From CAYFQB01 sp964345225 (GTDB taxonomy: Bacteria > Nitrospirota > Thermodesulfovibrionia > Thermodesulfovibrionales > UBA6898): 64,000 bases of DNA. A model generated the notes under the pieces. It worked only from the letters and a program-made list of their open reading frames with translations. It was not told the origin of the DNA and did not search any database. A program made the translations under genes and the position numbers. Shown piece after piece: positions 53,597 through 61,483 of this stretch; position 1 is the stretch's first letter, and each line of letters begins with the position of its first letter. The stretch lies in the NCBI GenBank assembly GCA_964345225.1, contig CAYFQB010000071.1, forward strand, positions 1 to 64,000. The letters are read 5' to 3'.

Positions 53597-54667
53597 ATGT
53601 CCAAAACATATAATATTGCTGTAATTCCCGGTGATGGCACCGGCCCCGAAGTTGTTGCTGAAGGCATTAAGGTATTAAATGCTGTCTCAGACAAATTTGG
53701 TTTTAAACTCAATATCAATTATTTTGATTTCGGCGGTGACAGATACCTGAAAACAGGCGAGGTGCTGCCGGATAATGCTATTGATGAACTCAGGAAATGT
53801 GATTCGATTTATCTGGGGGCAATTGGTCATCCAGATGTCAAGCCGGGAATCCTCGAAAAAGGCATACTGCTCAGGCTACGTTTTGAGCTTGACCTGTACA
53901 TTAACCTCAGGCCGGTAAAGCTTTACCCTGGAGTTGAATGTCCTCTCAAGGACAAACAACCAGAGCACATAGATTTTGTTGTTGTCAGGGAAAACACGGA
54001 GGGACTCTATGCAGGGTCAGGGGGAGTTTTCAAGAAAGGCACGCCTGATGAAGTTGCAGTTCAGGAGTCTATCAACACAAGAAAAGGTGTCGAACGCTGC
54101 ATTAGGTATGCATTCGAATTCTCAAGGAAAAGAAAGAAGATGAATAAAGTTACATTGTGCGGTAAGACAAACGTTCTTACATTCGCATTTGACCTCTGGG
54201 AAAGGACTTTCTACGAAGTGGCAAAGGAATACCCTGACATAAAGCCTGACTACGCACATGTTGATGCCATTACAATGTGGTTTGTAAAAAATCCTGAATG
54301 GTTTGATGTTATTGTGACTGACAATATGTTCGGGGACATAATAACAGACCTCGGTGCAATGATTCAGGGTGGAATGGGCATAGCTGCCGGGGGCAACATA
54401 AACCCTGAAGGAGTTTCGATGTTCGAACCAATAGGCGGTTCTGCACCCAAATACAAGGGCAAGAATATTATTAATCCCATTGCTGCAATATGTGCCGGTG
54501 GCATGATGCTCGATCATTTTGGAGAGAATGATGCAGCAAATGCTTTAGAAAATGCGGTTATGGAAGTTACCGGGAAACATATAAAGGGCCTTGCAGCAGG
54601 CCATATGGGTCTCAGCACAAACGAGGTCGGGGATCTTGTGGCAAAATATGCCACTGAAATAAAATAG
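53597..54667 (+). CDS. leuB: 3-isopropylmalate dehydrogenase
   Basis: NAD-dependent decarboxylating dehydrogenase of leucine synthesis; 356 aa. The N-terminal IPGDGTGPEVV, the substrate-loop LRFELDLYINLRPVKLY, VVRENTEGLYAG, VTDNMFGDIITDLGA and the NAD motif EPIGGSAPKY are present. The ATG at 53597 has GGAGG at 5-nt spacing; a TTG one codon earlier is too close. It is followed after one base by asd. A tartrate dehydrogenase-like side activity cannot be excluded. Confidence 0.92.
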   Translation: MSKTYNIAVIPGDGTGPEVVAEGIKVLNAVSDKFGFKLNINYFDFGGDRYLKTGEVLPDNAIDELRKCDSIYLGAIGHPDVKPGILEKGILLRLRFELDLYINLRPVKLYPGVECPLKDKQPEHIDFVVVRENTEGLYAGSGGVFKKGTPDEVAVQESINTRKGVERCIRYAFEFSRKRKKMNKVTLCGKTNVLTFAFDLWERTFYEVAKEYPDIKPDYAHVDAITMWFVKNPEWFDVIVTDNMFGDIITDLGAMIQGGMGIAAGGNINPEGVSMFEPIGGSAPKYKGKNIINPIAAICAGGMMLDHFGENDAANALENAVMEVTGKHIKGLAAGHMGLSTNEVGDLVAKYATEIK

Positions 54668-54668
54668 G

Positions 54669-55700
54669 ATGGAAATTAAGTTAAAGAAAAAAGACAAATA
54701 TATAGTCGCTGTTGTAGGTGCAACAGGCGCTGTGGGTAACGAAATGGTTGCCACTCTAGAACAGAAAAATTTTCCTGTTGAGAAACTCAGGCTTTTTGCA
54801 TCCGAAAGGTCTGTGGGCAAGACCCTGCAATTCAAGGACACTGATGTGGCAGTAGAAACCCTGGATGAGGGCTGTTTCAAGGGAATAGACATAGCATTGT
54901 TTTCTGCTGGTGCAGAAAGGTCAAAGATATGGGCTCCTGTTGCGGCAAAATCAGGATGTGTTGTTGTTGACAATTCAAGCCAGTGGAGAATGGACCCCGG
55001 GGTTCCGCTTGTTGTTCCTGAGGTTAATCCAGATGACCTGAAATGGCACAAGGGGATAATTGCAAATCCAAACTGCTCGACCATACAGATGGTCATTGTT
55101 CTTAAACCCATTCATGATGCGGCAAAGATCAAAAGGGTTGTTGTGACAACTTTTCAATCAGTATCCGGTACAGGGAAGAAGGCCATGGATGAACTACTAC
55201 AACAGACAACCGACATACTTAATTTCAGGCCAGTGCAAAAAAATGTGTATCCACATCAGATAGCATTCAACTGTCTGCCTCATATAGATAAATTTCTTGA
55301 AAATGGCTATACAAAGGAAGAGATGAAAATGGTGAATGAAACAAAAAAGATAATGGGGGACGATTCTATCGGGATTACAGCTACAACTGTGCGCGTGCCC
55401 GTATTCAGATGCCACTCGGAGAGCCTTAATATAGAGACCCATAAGAAAATAACACCGAATGAGGTAAGGGCTGTACTTTCGAGTGCTAAAGGTATAATTA
55501 TCTACGATGCTCCTGAAAAGAATATCTACCCGCTCGCTATTGACGTTGCTGATAAGGATGAGACATACGTGGGAAGGGTGCGTGAGGATGAGTCCATTGA
55601 AAATGGAATTAATATGTGGATAGTTGCTGATAACCTCAGGAAAGGTGCTGCCCTTAACGCAGTCCAGATAGCGGAAAAACTGATTGAGATGGTCGATTAA
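54669..55700 (+). CDS. asd: Aspartate-semialdehyde dehydrogenase
   Basis: Reduces aspartyl phosphate to the semialdehyde for lysine, threonine and methionine; 343 aa. NADP motif GATGAVGNEMV near 17-27, the active-site Cys in NPNCST near 137, and FNCLPHIDKF are diagnostic. The first ~12 residues are Lys-rich. It begins one base after the leuB stop, so the two are cotranscribed. Confidence 0.95.
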   Translation: MEIKLKKKDKYIVAVVGATGAVGNEMVATLEQKNFPVEKLRLFASERSVGKTLQFKDTDVAVETLDEGCFKGIDIALFSAGAERSKIWAPVAAKSGCVVVDNSSQWRMDPGVPLVVPEVNPDDLKWHKGIIANPNCSTIQMVIVLKPIHDAAKIKRVVVTTFQSVSGTGKKAMDELLQQTTDILNFRPVQKNVYPHQIAFNCLPHIDKFLENGYTKEEMKMVNETKKIMGDDSIGITATTVRVPVFRCHSESLNIETHKKITPNEVRAVLSSAKGIIIYDAPEKNIYPLAIDVADKDETYVGRVREDESIENGINMWIVADNLRKGAALNAVQIAEKLIEMVD

Positions 55701-55710
55701 AAATTGAACG

Positions 55711-55815
55711 CCACGTCTTTACGCTATTCCGGGACTCCTCGCAATGACGTAAGATCATCGCTGTTTTATTTGTCATTGCGAGTCCTTAAGTCTCTGGGCG
55801 AAGCAATCTCATATT
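55711..55815. repeat. Intergenic palindromic repeat (TCATTGCGAG type)
   Basis: Arms GGACTCCTCGCAATGAC (55732-55748) and GTCATTGCGAGTCC (55772-55785), then GGGCGAAGCAATCTC (55796-55810). This GCAATGAC...GTCATTGCGAG...GAAGCAATCTC pattern is a widespread REP-like intergenic motif. It fills the asd-mtaD gap. Confidence 0.7.
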
Positions 55816-55837
55816 TATATGATAGAGAAACCTGTAT

Positions 55838-57154
55838 ATGATTAATGCCGATATCATTGTAAAGGCTGATTTTGTCTTGAAAATGGACGAAGAGCTTTCG
55901 GTAATCGAAAACGGTGCAATTGCCGTAAAAGACAGCAGAATTGTTTTCATTGGAACTTCCGAGGACATAAACAATAAATACACATCTGACAATGTCATAG
56001 GCGGCAAAGGGAAGGTTGCCTTGCCCGGTCTGGTAAATACCCACACCCATGCTGCAATGGTCTATTTCAGAGGGCTTGCAGACGACCTGCCGCTTAAGGT
56101 CTGGCTCGAAGAGCACATATGGCCTGCTGAAGGGAGATGGCTGAGCCCTGAATTTGTCGGCGATGCTGTTGAACTTGCTTGTCTTGAAATGCTAAAAGCC
56201 GGCATTACTGTCTATAACGATATGTACTTCTTCGGAGATGCAATAGCCCTGGCAACTAAAAAAACTGGCATGAGAGCGGTTGTCGGGATAGGCATACTGG
56301 ACTTTCCGAGTATATCAGCCAGCACAACAGAAGAATATTTTGCAAATGCCGAAAATTTCATTAAGGACTGGGTTGGAGATGACCTTATTGTACCCAGTAT
56401 TGCACCCCATGCCCTTTACACCTGTGCCCCTGAGAACATGCTTAGGGCAAAGAAGATTGCAGAGCAATATGATGTTCCTCTCCATATCCATCTTGCAGAG
56501 ACTGAATGGGAAGTTAACGAGGTCAGGAACAAATACGGCAAATCCCCTATAATATTACTAGAGAGTATTGGTTTTCTGGATGAGAGGGTCATTGCAGCAC
56601 ACTGTATATGGCCTTCTGAAGAAGAGATATTTATACTTGCAAACAGAAAGGTTGGAGTTTCACACTGTATAGAAAGCAATCTGAAACTCTCATCAGGGAT
56701 TGCACCTGTCAATAAAATGCTCAATGCAGGTGTAAGGGTTACATTCGGAACTGACGGTGCCGCTAGCAACAACGATCTTGATATACTAAGCGAGATGTCA
56801 ACTGCTGCGAAGATTCACAAGGCTGTATCAGGAGACCCTACCGCACTTAATGCAAGACAGTCAGTGCTTATGGCAACTAGGTGGGGAGCAGAGGCTCTTG
56901 GACTTGGAGATATTATCGGTAGCATCGAGGAAGGGAAGTCAGCAGATATAATTATTGCAGACCTTAAAAAACCTCATCTTACTCCGATATACGATATATA
57001 TTCACACATAGTCTATTCAATGCATCCCTCTGATATAGAATCTGTCATGGTAAACGGTAAAATAGTGGTAGATAATGGTAAATTAATCACAACTGATGAG
57101 GCAGATATCATGAATAAGGCTTTAGAATGGGGCAAGAAGATTAAGAAAAGCTAA
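55838..57154 (+). CDS. mtaD: 5-methylthioadenosine/S-adenosylhomocysteine deaminase
   Basis: A 438-aa amidohydrolase. Metal ligands His69 and His71 in NTHTHAAM, then LHIHLAETEWE, IAAHCIW and FGTDGAASNNDLDIL. The LPLKVWLEEHIWPAE region is typical of the MtaD branch, which deaminates the adenine of MTA and SAH in a purine/methionine salvage route. The ribosome site (GAGA) is weak. Related guanine or chlorohydrolase activity is less likely. Confidence 0.92.
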   Translation: MINADIIVKADFVLKMDEELSVIENGAIAVKDSRIVFIGTSEDINNKYTSDNVIGGKGKVALPGLVNTHTHAAMVYFRGLADDLPLKVWLEEHIWPAEGRWLSPEFVGDAVELACLEMLKAGITVYNDMYFFGDAIALATKKTGMRAVVGIGILDFPSISASTTEEYFANAENFIKDWVGDDLIVPSIAPHALYTCAPENMLRAKKIAEQYDVPLHIHLAETEWEVNEVRNKYGKSPIILLESIGFLDERVIAAHCIWPSEEEIFILANRKVGVSHCIESNLKLSSGIAPVNKMLNAGVRVTFGTDGAASNNDLDILSEMSTAAKIHKAVSGDPTALNARQSVLMATRWGAEALGLGDIIGSIEEGKSADIIIADLKKPHLTPIYDIYSHIVYSMHPSDIESVMVNGKIVVDNGKLITTDEADIMNKALEWGKKIKKS

Positions 57155-57276
57155 CTTATATAAATATATAACAGGTAAAATAATCAGGTTTAATCCATAT
57201 AATTCATGAACTCAAATCCAGTTATGACTAAAAATATACATGCCGTTCTTTATATGTGTCGCATTTTTGGTGTTCA

Positions 57277-57285
57277 TGATATAAT
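57277..57285 (+). promoter_or_regulatory. Extended -10 promoter of the 57292 gene
   Basis: TGATATAAT is an extended -10 (TGn plus perfect TATAAT). It ends 6 nt before the ATG, with no Shine-Dalgarno, so the transcript would be leaderless. No -35 is evident, as is common with extended -10 promoters. Confidence 0.5.
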
Positions 57286-57291
57286 CAACAG

Positions 57292-57831
57292 ATGAAAAAG
57301 ATCCGCAGGAGTTACTTTGGCGTAAGAGAGATTCGTCTTTCTATAGCAATTATCGTACTTTGGTCTTTCCTTGCTGTAACCTTACTTACCTTTGGAATCA
57401 GTGAACTACTTACTTGGTTAGATAGTAGTCAACTTACTCCTAACCATGTTTTGCTTATATTCCTCCTTATAATGCTTGGATACGGAATACTCGTTGTGAT
57501 ATTTACCCTGTTCTTTGCAAAACGCTTAATCGGTCCCTTCGAAAGGTTGAAGAAAGAAATAAGACTTATACTCAAAGGCGAATATCATCGCCGCCTTTCA
57601 GTCAGAAACAGTGATGACGTCTACATACGCTCTTTAATTAAAGAGATCAACATACTACTCGATGATTACGAAAAGATGTACCGTTTCCATAATGATCTTA
57701 CAAGATCATTAAACTCTGAACTATTGGATATACTATCCGAACTTGAGAAAGATGAACTTTCAAAAGATCAACTGCGGGAGGCCCTTCTGTCCTTCCATGA
57801 TAAGTTGAAATCTCAACTTGAGCAAAAATGA
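57292..57831 (+). CDS. Membrane protein with HAMP-like region
   Basis: A 179-aa protein with two transmembrane helices (about 16-40 and 54-75). A HAMP-like segment follows (AKRLIGPFERLKKEIRLILKGEY, about 78-105) and then a coiled coil to the end. No kinase, cyclase or receptor domain is present. It may relay or scaffold a signal at the inner membrane. It is convergent with the YHS gene. Confidence 0.7.
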   Translation: MKKIRRSYFGVREIRLSIAIIVLWSFLAVTLLTFGISELLTWLDSSQLTPNHVLLIFLLIMLGYGILVVIFTLFFAKRLIGPFERLKKEIRLILKGEYHRRLSVRNSDDVYIRSLIKEINILLDDYEKMYRFHNDLTRSLNSELLDILSELEKDELSKDQLREALLSFHDKLKSQLEQK

Positions 57832-57901
57832 GAAATTACCGGGAGCTTGCTATAAGCTATTTGCCTTTTACCATGTGTTACGAGGATTCCAGTTAATATT
57901 T

Positions 57902-58369
57902 CTATCTCTTGGGGATTTTTGGCCAGTTTTTATCCGCCTTTTTAATGTACTCAGACATATTCTGTTTCCATATATTCTGTATATCCATGTTAAGGTTAAG
58001 ATATAGCTTTCCATCAACAATAGACCATGCCTCAGGGTCAATATCAGCCGTGGTCCCACGGCTCACTGCATATGCTCAATATCCTCCAAACTGGGGAGAA
58101 TATTTCTCAGGGTTAGATTTAAAAATGTCACGGTTTTCGGCACTTGAAAAAAGCCATTTTGCCCCCATCCATGTGTATCCAAATTCCTCGTTTCCCTTTA
58201 ATGGTTTCCTCTCAACAAAGTATGCAACCGGGTCATATCCCTTAATAGCAATTCCGTCGGATGTGGTATTAATTTTATCAACGGTTGAAGACTTGACACA
58301 TGCCGAAAACGCAAAAACCAGAAGAGCTATAAGAAGAAGCCTTCTCTTTCCATATATTGCTGAAATCAT
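57902..58369 (-). CDS. YHS-domain lipoprotein, probable selenoprotein (UGA at codon 98)
   Basis: A 97-codon frame ends at TGA (58076-58078) directly after KYSPQFGGY. YHS proteins have Cys here (GGYCAY). The same frame continues AYAVSRGTTADIDPEAWSIV and on to NWPKIPKR with a TAG at 57902, giving 155 residues with Sec98. The tail is what the family has: DPEAW, IVDGKLYLN, and YI.KADKNWP. A signal peptide with FSAC (Cys24) makes it a likely lipoprotein. AAAGGGGA precedes the ATG. A hairpin 12 nt after the UGA fits a bacterial SECIS. The alternative is a nonsense mutation at this exact codon, which seems less likely. Confidence 0.75.
58046..58063 (-). promoter_or_regulatory. SECIS-like hairpin after the UGA codon
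   Basis: Minus-strand AGCCGTG-GGAC-CACGGCT: a 7-bp perfect stem with a GGAC loop. The stem begins 12 nt after UGA and the loop 19 nt after it. Known bacterial SECIS rules place a small apical loop with G in its first two positions 16-37 nt from the UGA; this fits both. It also lies within coding sequence, as in fdhF. Confidence 0.65.
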
Positions 58370-58572
58370 AATGTCCCCTTTTTAAATCATATCATATCTG
58401 ATAAATAACGTCATTTATCAATAATTACCAGAACACAAAACTAAATTAAATAATGGGCAAACTTCCGTAAATTAAATCCCTTTTTACAGAATACTTGAAT
58501 GAACTTAAAAAAAGAATATATAAAATTTAGAAAATTTCCTATAATGTTAACAGCAATGGGGAGTAATTCAGG

Positions 58573-58785
58573 ATGCTCATAAAAGTAATGTACCATAACA
58601 ACAAATACGATATGGTTAATGGTTATCTCCTTGATAAATTACTGGCTTCAGACAGAATAAAGAGGTTTTACCGCTATTCAGAAAAAGGATGGGTCATTAT
58701 AGGGCGTGACTGGATCAGGGGGAGGGGCGGTACATACAGCGGACATGAAAGGCGAACCTCCCAGTCAAGAAAAAAAATACTTTGA
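58573..58785 (+). CDS. GSU3473-type small protein
   Basis: A 70-aa protein beginning MLIKVMYHNNKYDMVNGYLL and including a WVIIGRDWIRG segment, then a basic tail with GHERR. This pattern (a short beta segment, KYDMV, RxxRG, then GxERR) matches small conserved proteins seen in Geobacter and relatives; function unknown. A GGGGAG site lies 10 nt upstream. A hairpin terminator follows. Confidence 0.7.
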   Translation: MLIKVMYHNNKYDMVNGYLLDKLLASDRIKRFYRYSEKGWVIIGRDWIRGRGGTYSGHERRTSQSRKKIL

Positions 58786-58831
58786 GTTTTTAACCTCTTT
58801 TATATTTAACATCAAATCCCTTACTCCTTTT

Positions 58832-58880
58832 AAAAAATTTACCAGATGTAAAGAACCTTCTTATATCTGGTAAAATTTTT
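58832..58880 (+). terminator. Hairpin terminator after the GSU3473-type gene
   Basis: Arms AAAAAATTTACCAGAT and ATCTGGTAAAATTTTT pair at 15 of 16 positions, with T residues after the 3' arm. The symmetry allows it to work on both strands. Confidence 0.65.
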
Positions 58881-58952
58881 ATATATAGAGGTATACAGAT
58901 ATCTGAAAAAACATTAACCAAGAAATTCAATATAGTTAGGGGAGATTCTCAT

Positions 58953-59399
58953 ATGCAAAAAATGAAAGACATGCTATGGACCTGGCTCATGCCGGAAGTT
59001 CAAAGGATTGAAGACCGGGAAGAATGGCTGAGGCACGGCGGCAAATGGATTATCTTTGACCGTAAAGATAAAATTTTAGATCTTGCGCAAAAATTAGAGA
59101 GTTTCATAGATTCAGGGGAAATAAAAAGCGCCAAATACTGGAACAAAGACCCGAGCGCAATTTGTGTTTATTCCCTGGATAAAGACAGGGAGAAAACATT
59201 GAAGATTATTAAGGACATAGGTGCCGGAAACGCCAGGGTATGGGAGTACGATTATGCATGGGACAAGAACATCAGGGATCCTGTCAGTTTTATATATTCA
59301 TGGGGTTCCAAATTCAGAACAATCCTGCTGAGCTACGGAATATCAGGAACTCTACAGTTAATAAAAGAGATCCTTAAACCATATAACAGCAAACAGTAA
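58953..59399 (+). CDS. Conserved-looking protein of unknown function
   Basis: A 148-aa soluble protein with GGGGAG 8 nt before the ATG. It has many Trp and charged residues (MLWTWLMPEVQRIEDREEWL near the start, then GGKWIIFDRKDKILDLAQKL, SAKYWNKDPSAICVYSLDKD). It appears alpha/beta, with no signal or membrane segment and no Cys motif. I do not recognise the family. It stands alone before a foldback element. Confidence 0.7.
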   Translation: MQKMKDMLWTWLMPEVQRIEDREEWLRHGGKWIIFDRKDKILDLAQKLESFIDSGEIKSAKYWNKDPSAICVYSLDKDREKTLKIIKDIGAGNARVWEYDYAWDKNIRDPVSFIYSWGSKFRTILLSYGISGTLQLIKEILKPYNSKQ

Positions 59400-59495
59400 T
59401 CCCGATAGAAATGGCTTGGCTTTGCACCTAGCCCTTAGTAATAAATCAAAATTTCTATATCATAGTATCCTAAATATAAATTTGGTGGATTAAGT

Positions 59496-59699
59496 AGTTG
59501 GTCATATTCCTTTCGCTCCCTAGAGGGAAATTTTTACCCGTCTCATGACTCATTCGCTCGAATTTTTAAACTCCCCCGTATACGGGTTACCCCGTTCTAC
59601 GGGGTCAAACATAAAAATTCGGTCGATTCGACACGCTTATTTAGCCATGACGGGATTCCCAAAAATTTCCCTATGTACGCTCAAGAAACATGCCCAACT
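59496..59699. repeat. 204-bp imperfect long inverted repeat
   Basis: Left arm from AGTTGGTCATATTCCTTTCG (59496) and right arm ending AACATGCCCAACT (59699) pair imperfectly over about 80 bp, sharing blocks GGGAAATTTTT/AAAAATTTCCC, GTC-CATGA/TCATG-GAC and CGAATTTTT/AAAAATTCG. The centre holds CCCGTATACGGG and CCCCGTTCTACGGGG. It could be a MITE-like element or encode a structured RNA. The remaining 59400-59495 and 59741-59761 carry no gene. Confidence 0.6.
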
Positions 59700-59708
59700 A
59701 TACAACAT

Positions 59709-59740
59709 GTATACCTTCTTCAAACGCATTTTTGGGTTAA
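59709..59740. repeat. 33-nt dispersed repeat, copy B
   Basis: Matches 87-119 (GTATACC-TTCAAACGCATTTTT-GGGTTAA). It ends 22 nt below the stop of the minus-strand siroheme-type gene. Confidence 0.6.
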
Positions 59741-59761
59741 AACGGATATTCAGCACCTATA

Positions 59762-60421
59762 TCAAAGCACTGAATTTTTGAATTCATCTATACCGATGCG
59801 TTGTATGAACCGAGGCATTCTTTCTCTTGGTTTAGCGCTTCTTGAATAATAAACAAAGACCTTTTCTAAAAGTTCAAGCATCTTATCTTCTGAAAGATTT
59901 TCAGCAATTATGTCTCCAATGCGGGGTCTTCCTCCTGAATTCCCTCCTACCACAAAGGACCACCCATCCTTTGTAGCAAACATACCTATATCCTTCAAAT
60001 AACTCTCCGCACAGTTCAGCTTGCAACCGGATATGCCTATCTTGGTCTTGGCAGGGATAAAGCCTTTCCTGTCAACATAAAGCTTCTCAATCTTCTCCGC
60101 GAGTCCAAGTGAATCACCCTGCCCGAACTTGCACCATACCATTCCCGGACAGGCCTGTACATAATGAACACACAGCCCTTCTGCAGGCCCCACTTCCATT
60201 CCAAGGTCTTTCCATACACTTTCAATATCTTCATTCTTAATTCCAACCAGGGCAATCCTCTGTCCCGAGGTTATCTTAATACCAGGCACCTCATACTTGC
60301 GGGCAACCTTTGCGATATTTTCAAGAATCTCGGGTGTTAAGAGGCCCATAGGAATCCTAGGCACAACTGCATATGTTTTTTTATCTCTTTGAAGAACGGC
60401 TCCTCTTGGTTTTTCGTCCAT
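59762..60421 (-). CDS. Small siroheme/[4Fe-4S] sulfite-nitrite reductase-like protein
   Basis: A 219-aa protein equal to one ferredoxin-like half plus one siroheme/4Fe-4S domain of sulfite/nitrite reductases. Cys91-x5-Cys97 and Cys133-x3-Cys137 form the cluster/siroheme signature, with Cys84 extra. IKITSGQRIALVGI near 48-61 is the ferrodoxin-like domain. It is far smaller than full-length reductases (over 500 aa), like the small ALSiR-type or archaeal Group I enzymes. The acceptor is unknown. AAGGTGATT precedes the ATG. CobA-HemD (48.7 kb) could supply its cofactor. Confidence 0.85.
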   Translation of the reverse strand: MDEKPRGAVLQRDKKTYAVVPRIPMGLLTPEILENIAKVARKYEVPGIKITSGQRIALVGIKNEDIESVWKDLGMEVGPAEGLCVHYVQACPGMVWCKFGQGDSLGLAEKIEKLYVDRKGFIPAKTKIGISGCKLNCAESYLKDIGMFATKDGWSFVVGGNSGGRPRIGDIIAENLSEDKMLELLEKVFVYYSRSAKPRERMPRFIQRIGIDEFKNSVL

Positions 60422-60497
60422 AAATAATCACCTTTATTCAGATTTTTTTAATTGAAAAAGAAAGGCATGCTCAAGGAACGATGAACTGTTATCTTTA

Positions 60498-61088
60498 CTA
60501 TATTTCTCTTCGTCCCTCAATAGCCTTGCCCAGTGTAACCTCGTCGGCAAATTCTATATCACTGCCCATCGGAAGACCGTAAGCAATACGGGTTATTTTT
60601 ATATTAAACGGGCTCAGTACTTCTTTGATATACTGTGCAGTTATTTCGCCTTTTGTATTCGGGTTTGTTGCAATTATTACTTCCTGAAAAGAATTTTTTC
60701 TGGCCCTCTCAATAAGCTCTTTTATCTTTAGCTTGTCGGGTGTTATGCCGTCTATCGGTGAAAGAGCCCCTAGCAGCACATGATATATGCAATTAAAACT
60801 CTTTACTCTTTCAATAACAAGTATATTGCTAGGCTCTTCAACTACGCATATCCTGCTCCTGTCTCGTGACTCGTCACTGCAGATCTCGCATATTTCTTTT
60901 CCTGTGATGTTAAAACAATTGGTGCAGAACCTAGCATTCTCCTTTACATCTTCTATTGCATTTGCTATTGAAAGCGCATCCCCTTTAGACATAGAGAGAA
61001 TATAGAAGGCAAGCCTTTGTGCAGTCTTCCTTCCAATCCCTGGAAGCCGTGTCAATTCATTTATTAGGTTTTCTATGATCCCGTGCAT
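60498..61088 (-). CDS. recR: Recombination protein RecR
   Basis: A 196-aa RecFOR component that loads RecA at gaps. It has an N-terminal helix-hairpin-helix (LPGIGRKTAQRLAF), a four-Cys zinc finger (CTNC...CEIC, about 57-72), and a Toprim domain (ICVVEEPSNILVIE onward). It follows dnaX and ybaB in the common order. No clear ribosome site. Confidence 0.96.
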   Translation of the reverse strand: MHGIIENLINELTRLPGIGRKTAQRLAFYILSMSKGDALSIANAIEDVKENARFCTNCFNITGKEICEICSDESRDRSRICVVEEPSNILVIERVKSFNCIYHVLLGALSPIDGITPDKLKIKELIERARKNSFQEVIIATNPNTKGEITAQYIKEVLSPFNIKITRIAYGLPMGSDIEFADEVTLGKAIEGRREI

Positions 61089-61141
61089 TTGAGAGTTTAT
61101 TGTGTTAAATCTACATTCTGTCTTAACTGCTTTGAACTATT

Positions 61142-61483
61142 TTATCTGCCGAGTATATTACCAAGATTTCCGAGGCCAGGAATGTTTAGCCCACCGGTTA
61201 GCTTCGAAACCTCCTCGTTTACCATCTCCTGTGCCCTTCTGAGCGCTTCGTTTGTTGCTGCTATTATTAGATCCTGAAGCATTTCAATATCGTCCGGAGT
61301 TACAACCTCTTTATCGATCTTTATGGATAATATTTCGTTTGCTCCATTAGCAACCACGGTTACCATTCCTCCACCTGATGTTGCTTCCACGGTTTTTTTC
61401 TTGGCCTCCTCCTGTGCCTTCATCATCTCTTCCTGCAGTTTCTGCGCCTGGCGCATCATATCACCGAGCATTTTTTTAGACAT
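61142..61483 (-). CDS. ybaB: YbaB/EbfC nucleoid-associated protein
   Basis: About 113 aa, a DNA-binding dimer. The N-terminal coiled coil MLGDMMRQAQKLQEEM and the conserved GGGMVTVVANG are diagnostic. I chose the ATG at 61483, which has GGAGGAGATC directly upstream and overlaps the dnaX stop by 8 nt; the upstream ATG at 61495 has no site. The usual dnaX-ybaB-recR order is kept. Confidence 0.94.
   Translation of the reverse strand: MSKKMLGDMMRQAQKLQEEMMKAQEEAKKKTVEATSGGGMVTVVANGANEILSIKIDKEVVTPDDIEMLQDLIIAATNEALRRAQEMVNEEVSKLTGGLNIPGLGNLGNILGR

Noticed and set aside
58076..58369. YHS gene as a 97-aa protein ending at UGA
   Set aside because: The stop falls at the conserved Cys and the family C terminus follows in frame, so I annotate the read-through form and keep pseudogene as the alternative.
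59545..59781. 78-aa frame in the foldback region
   Set aside because: It crosses the long inverted repeat and copy B of the 33-nt repeat and has no start signal.
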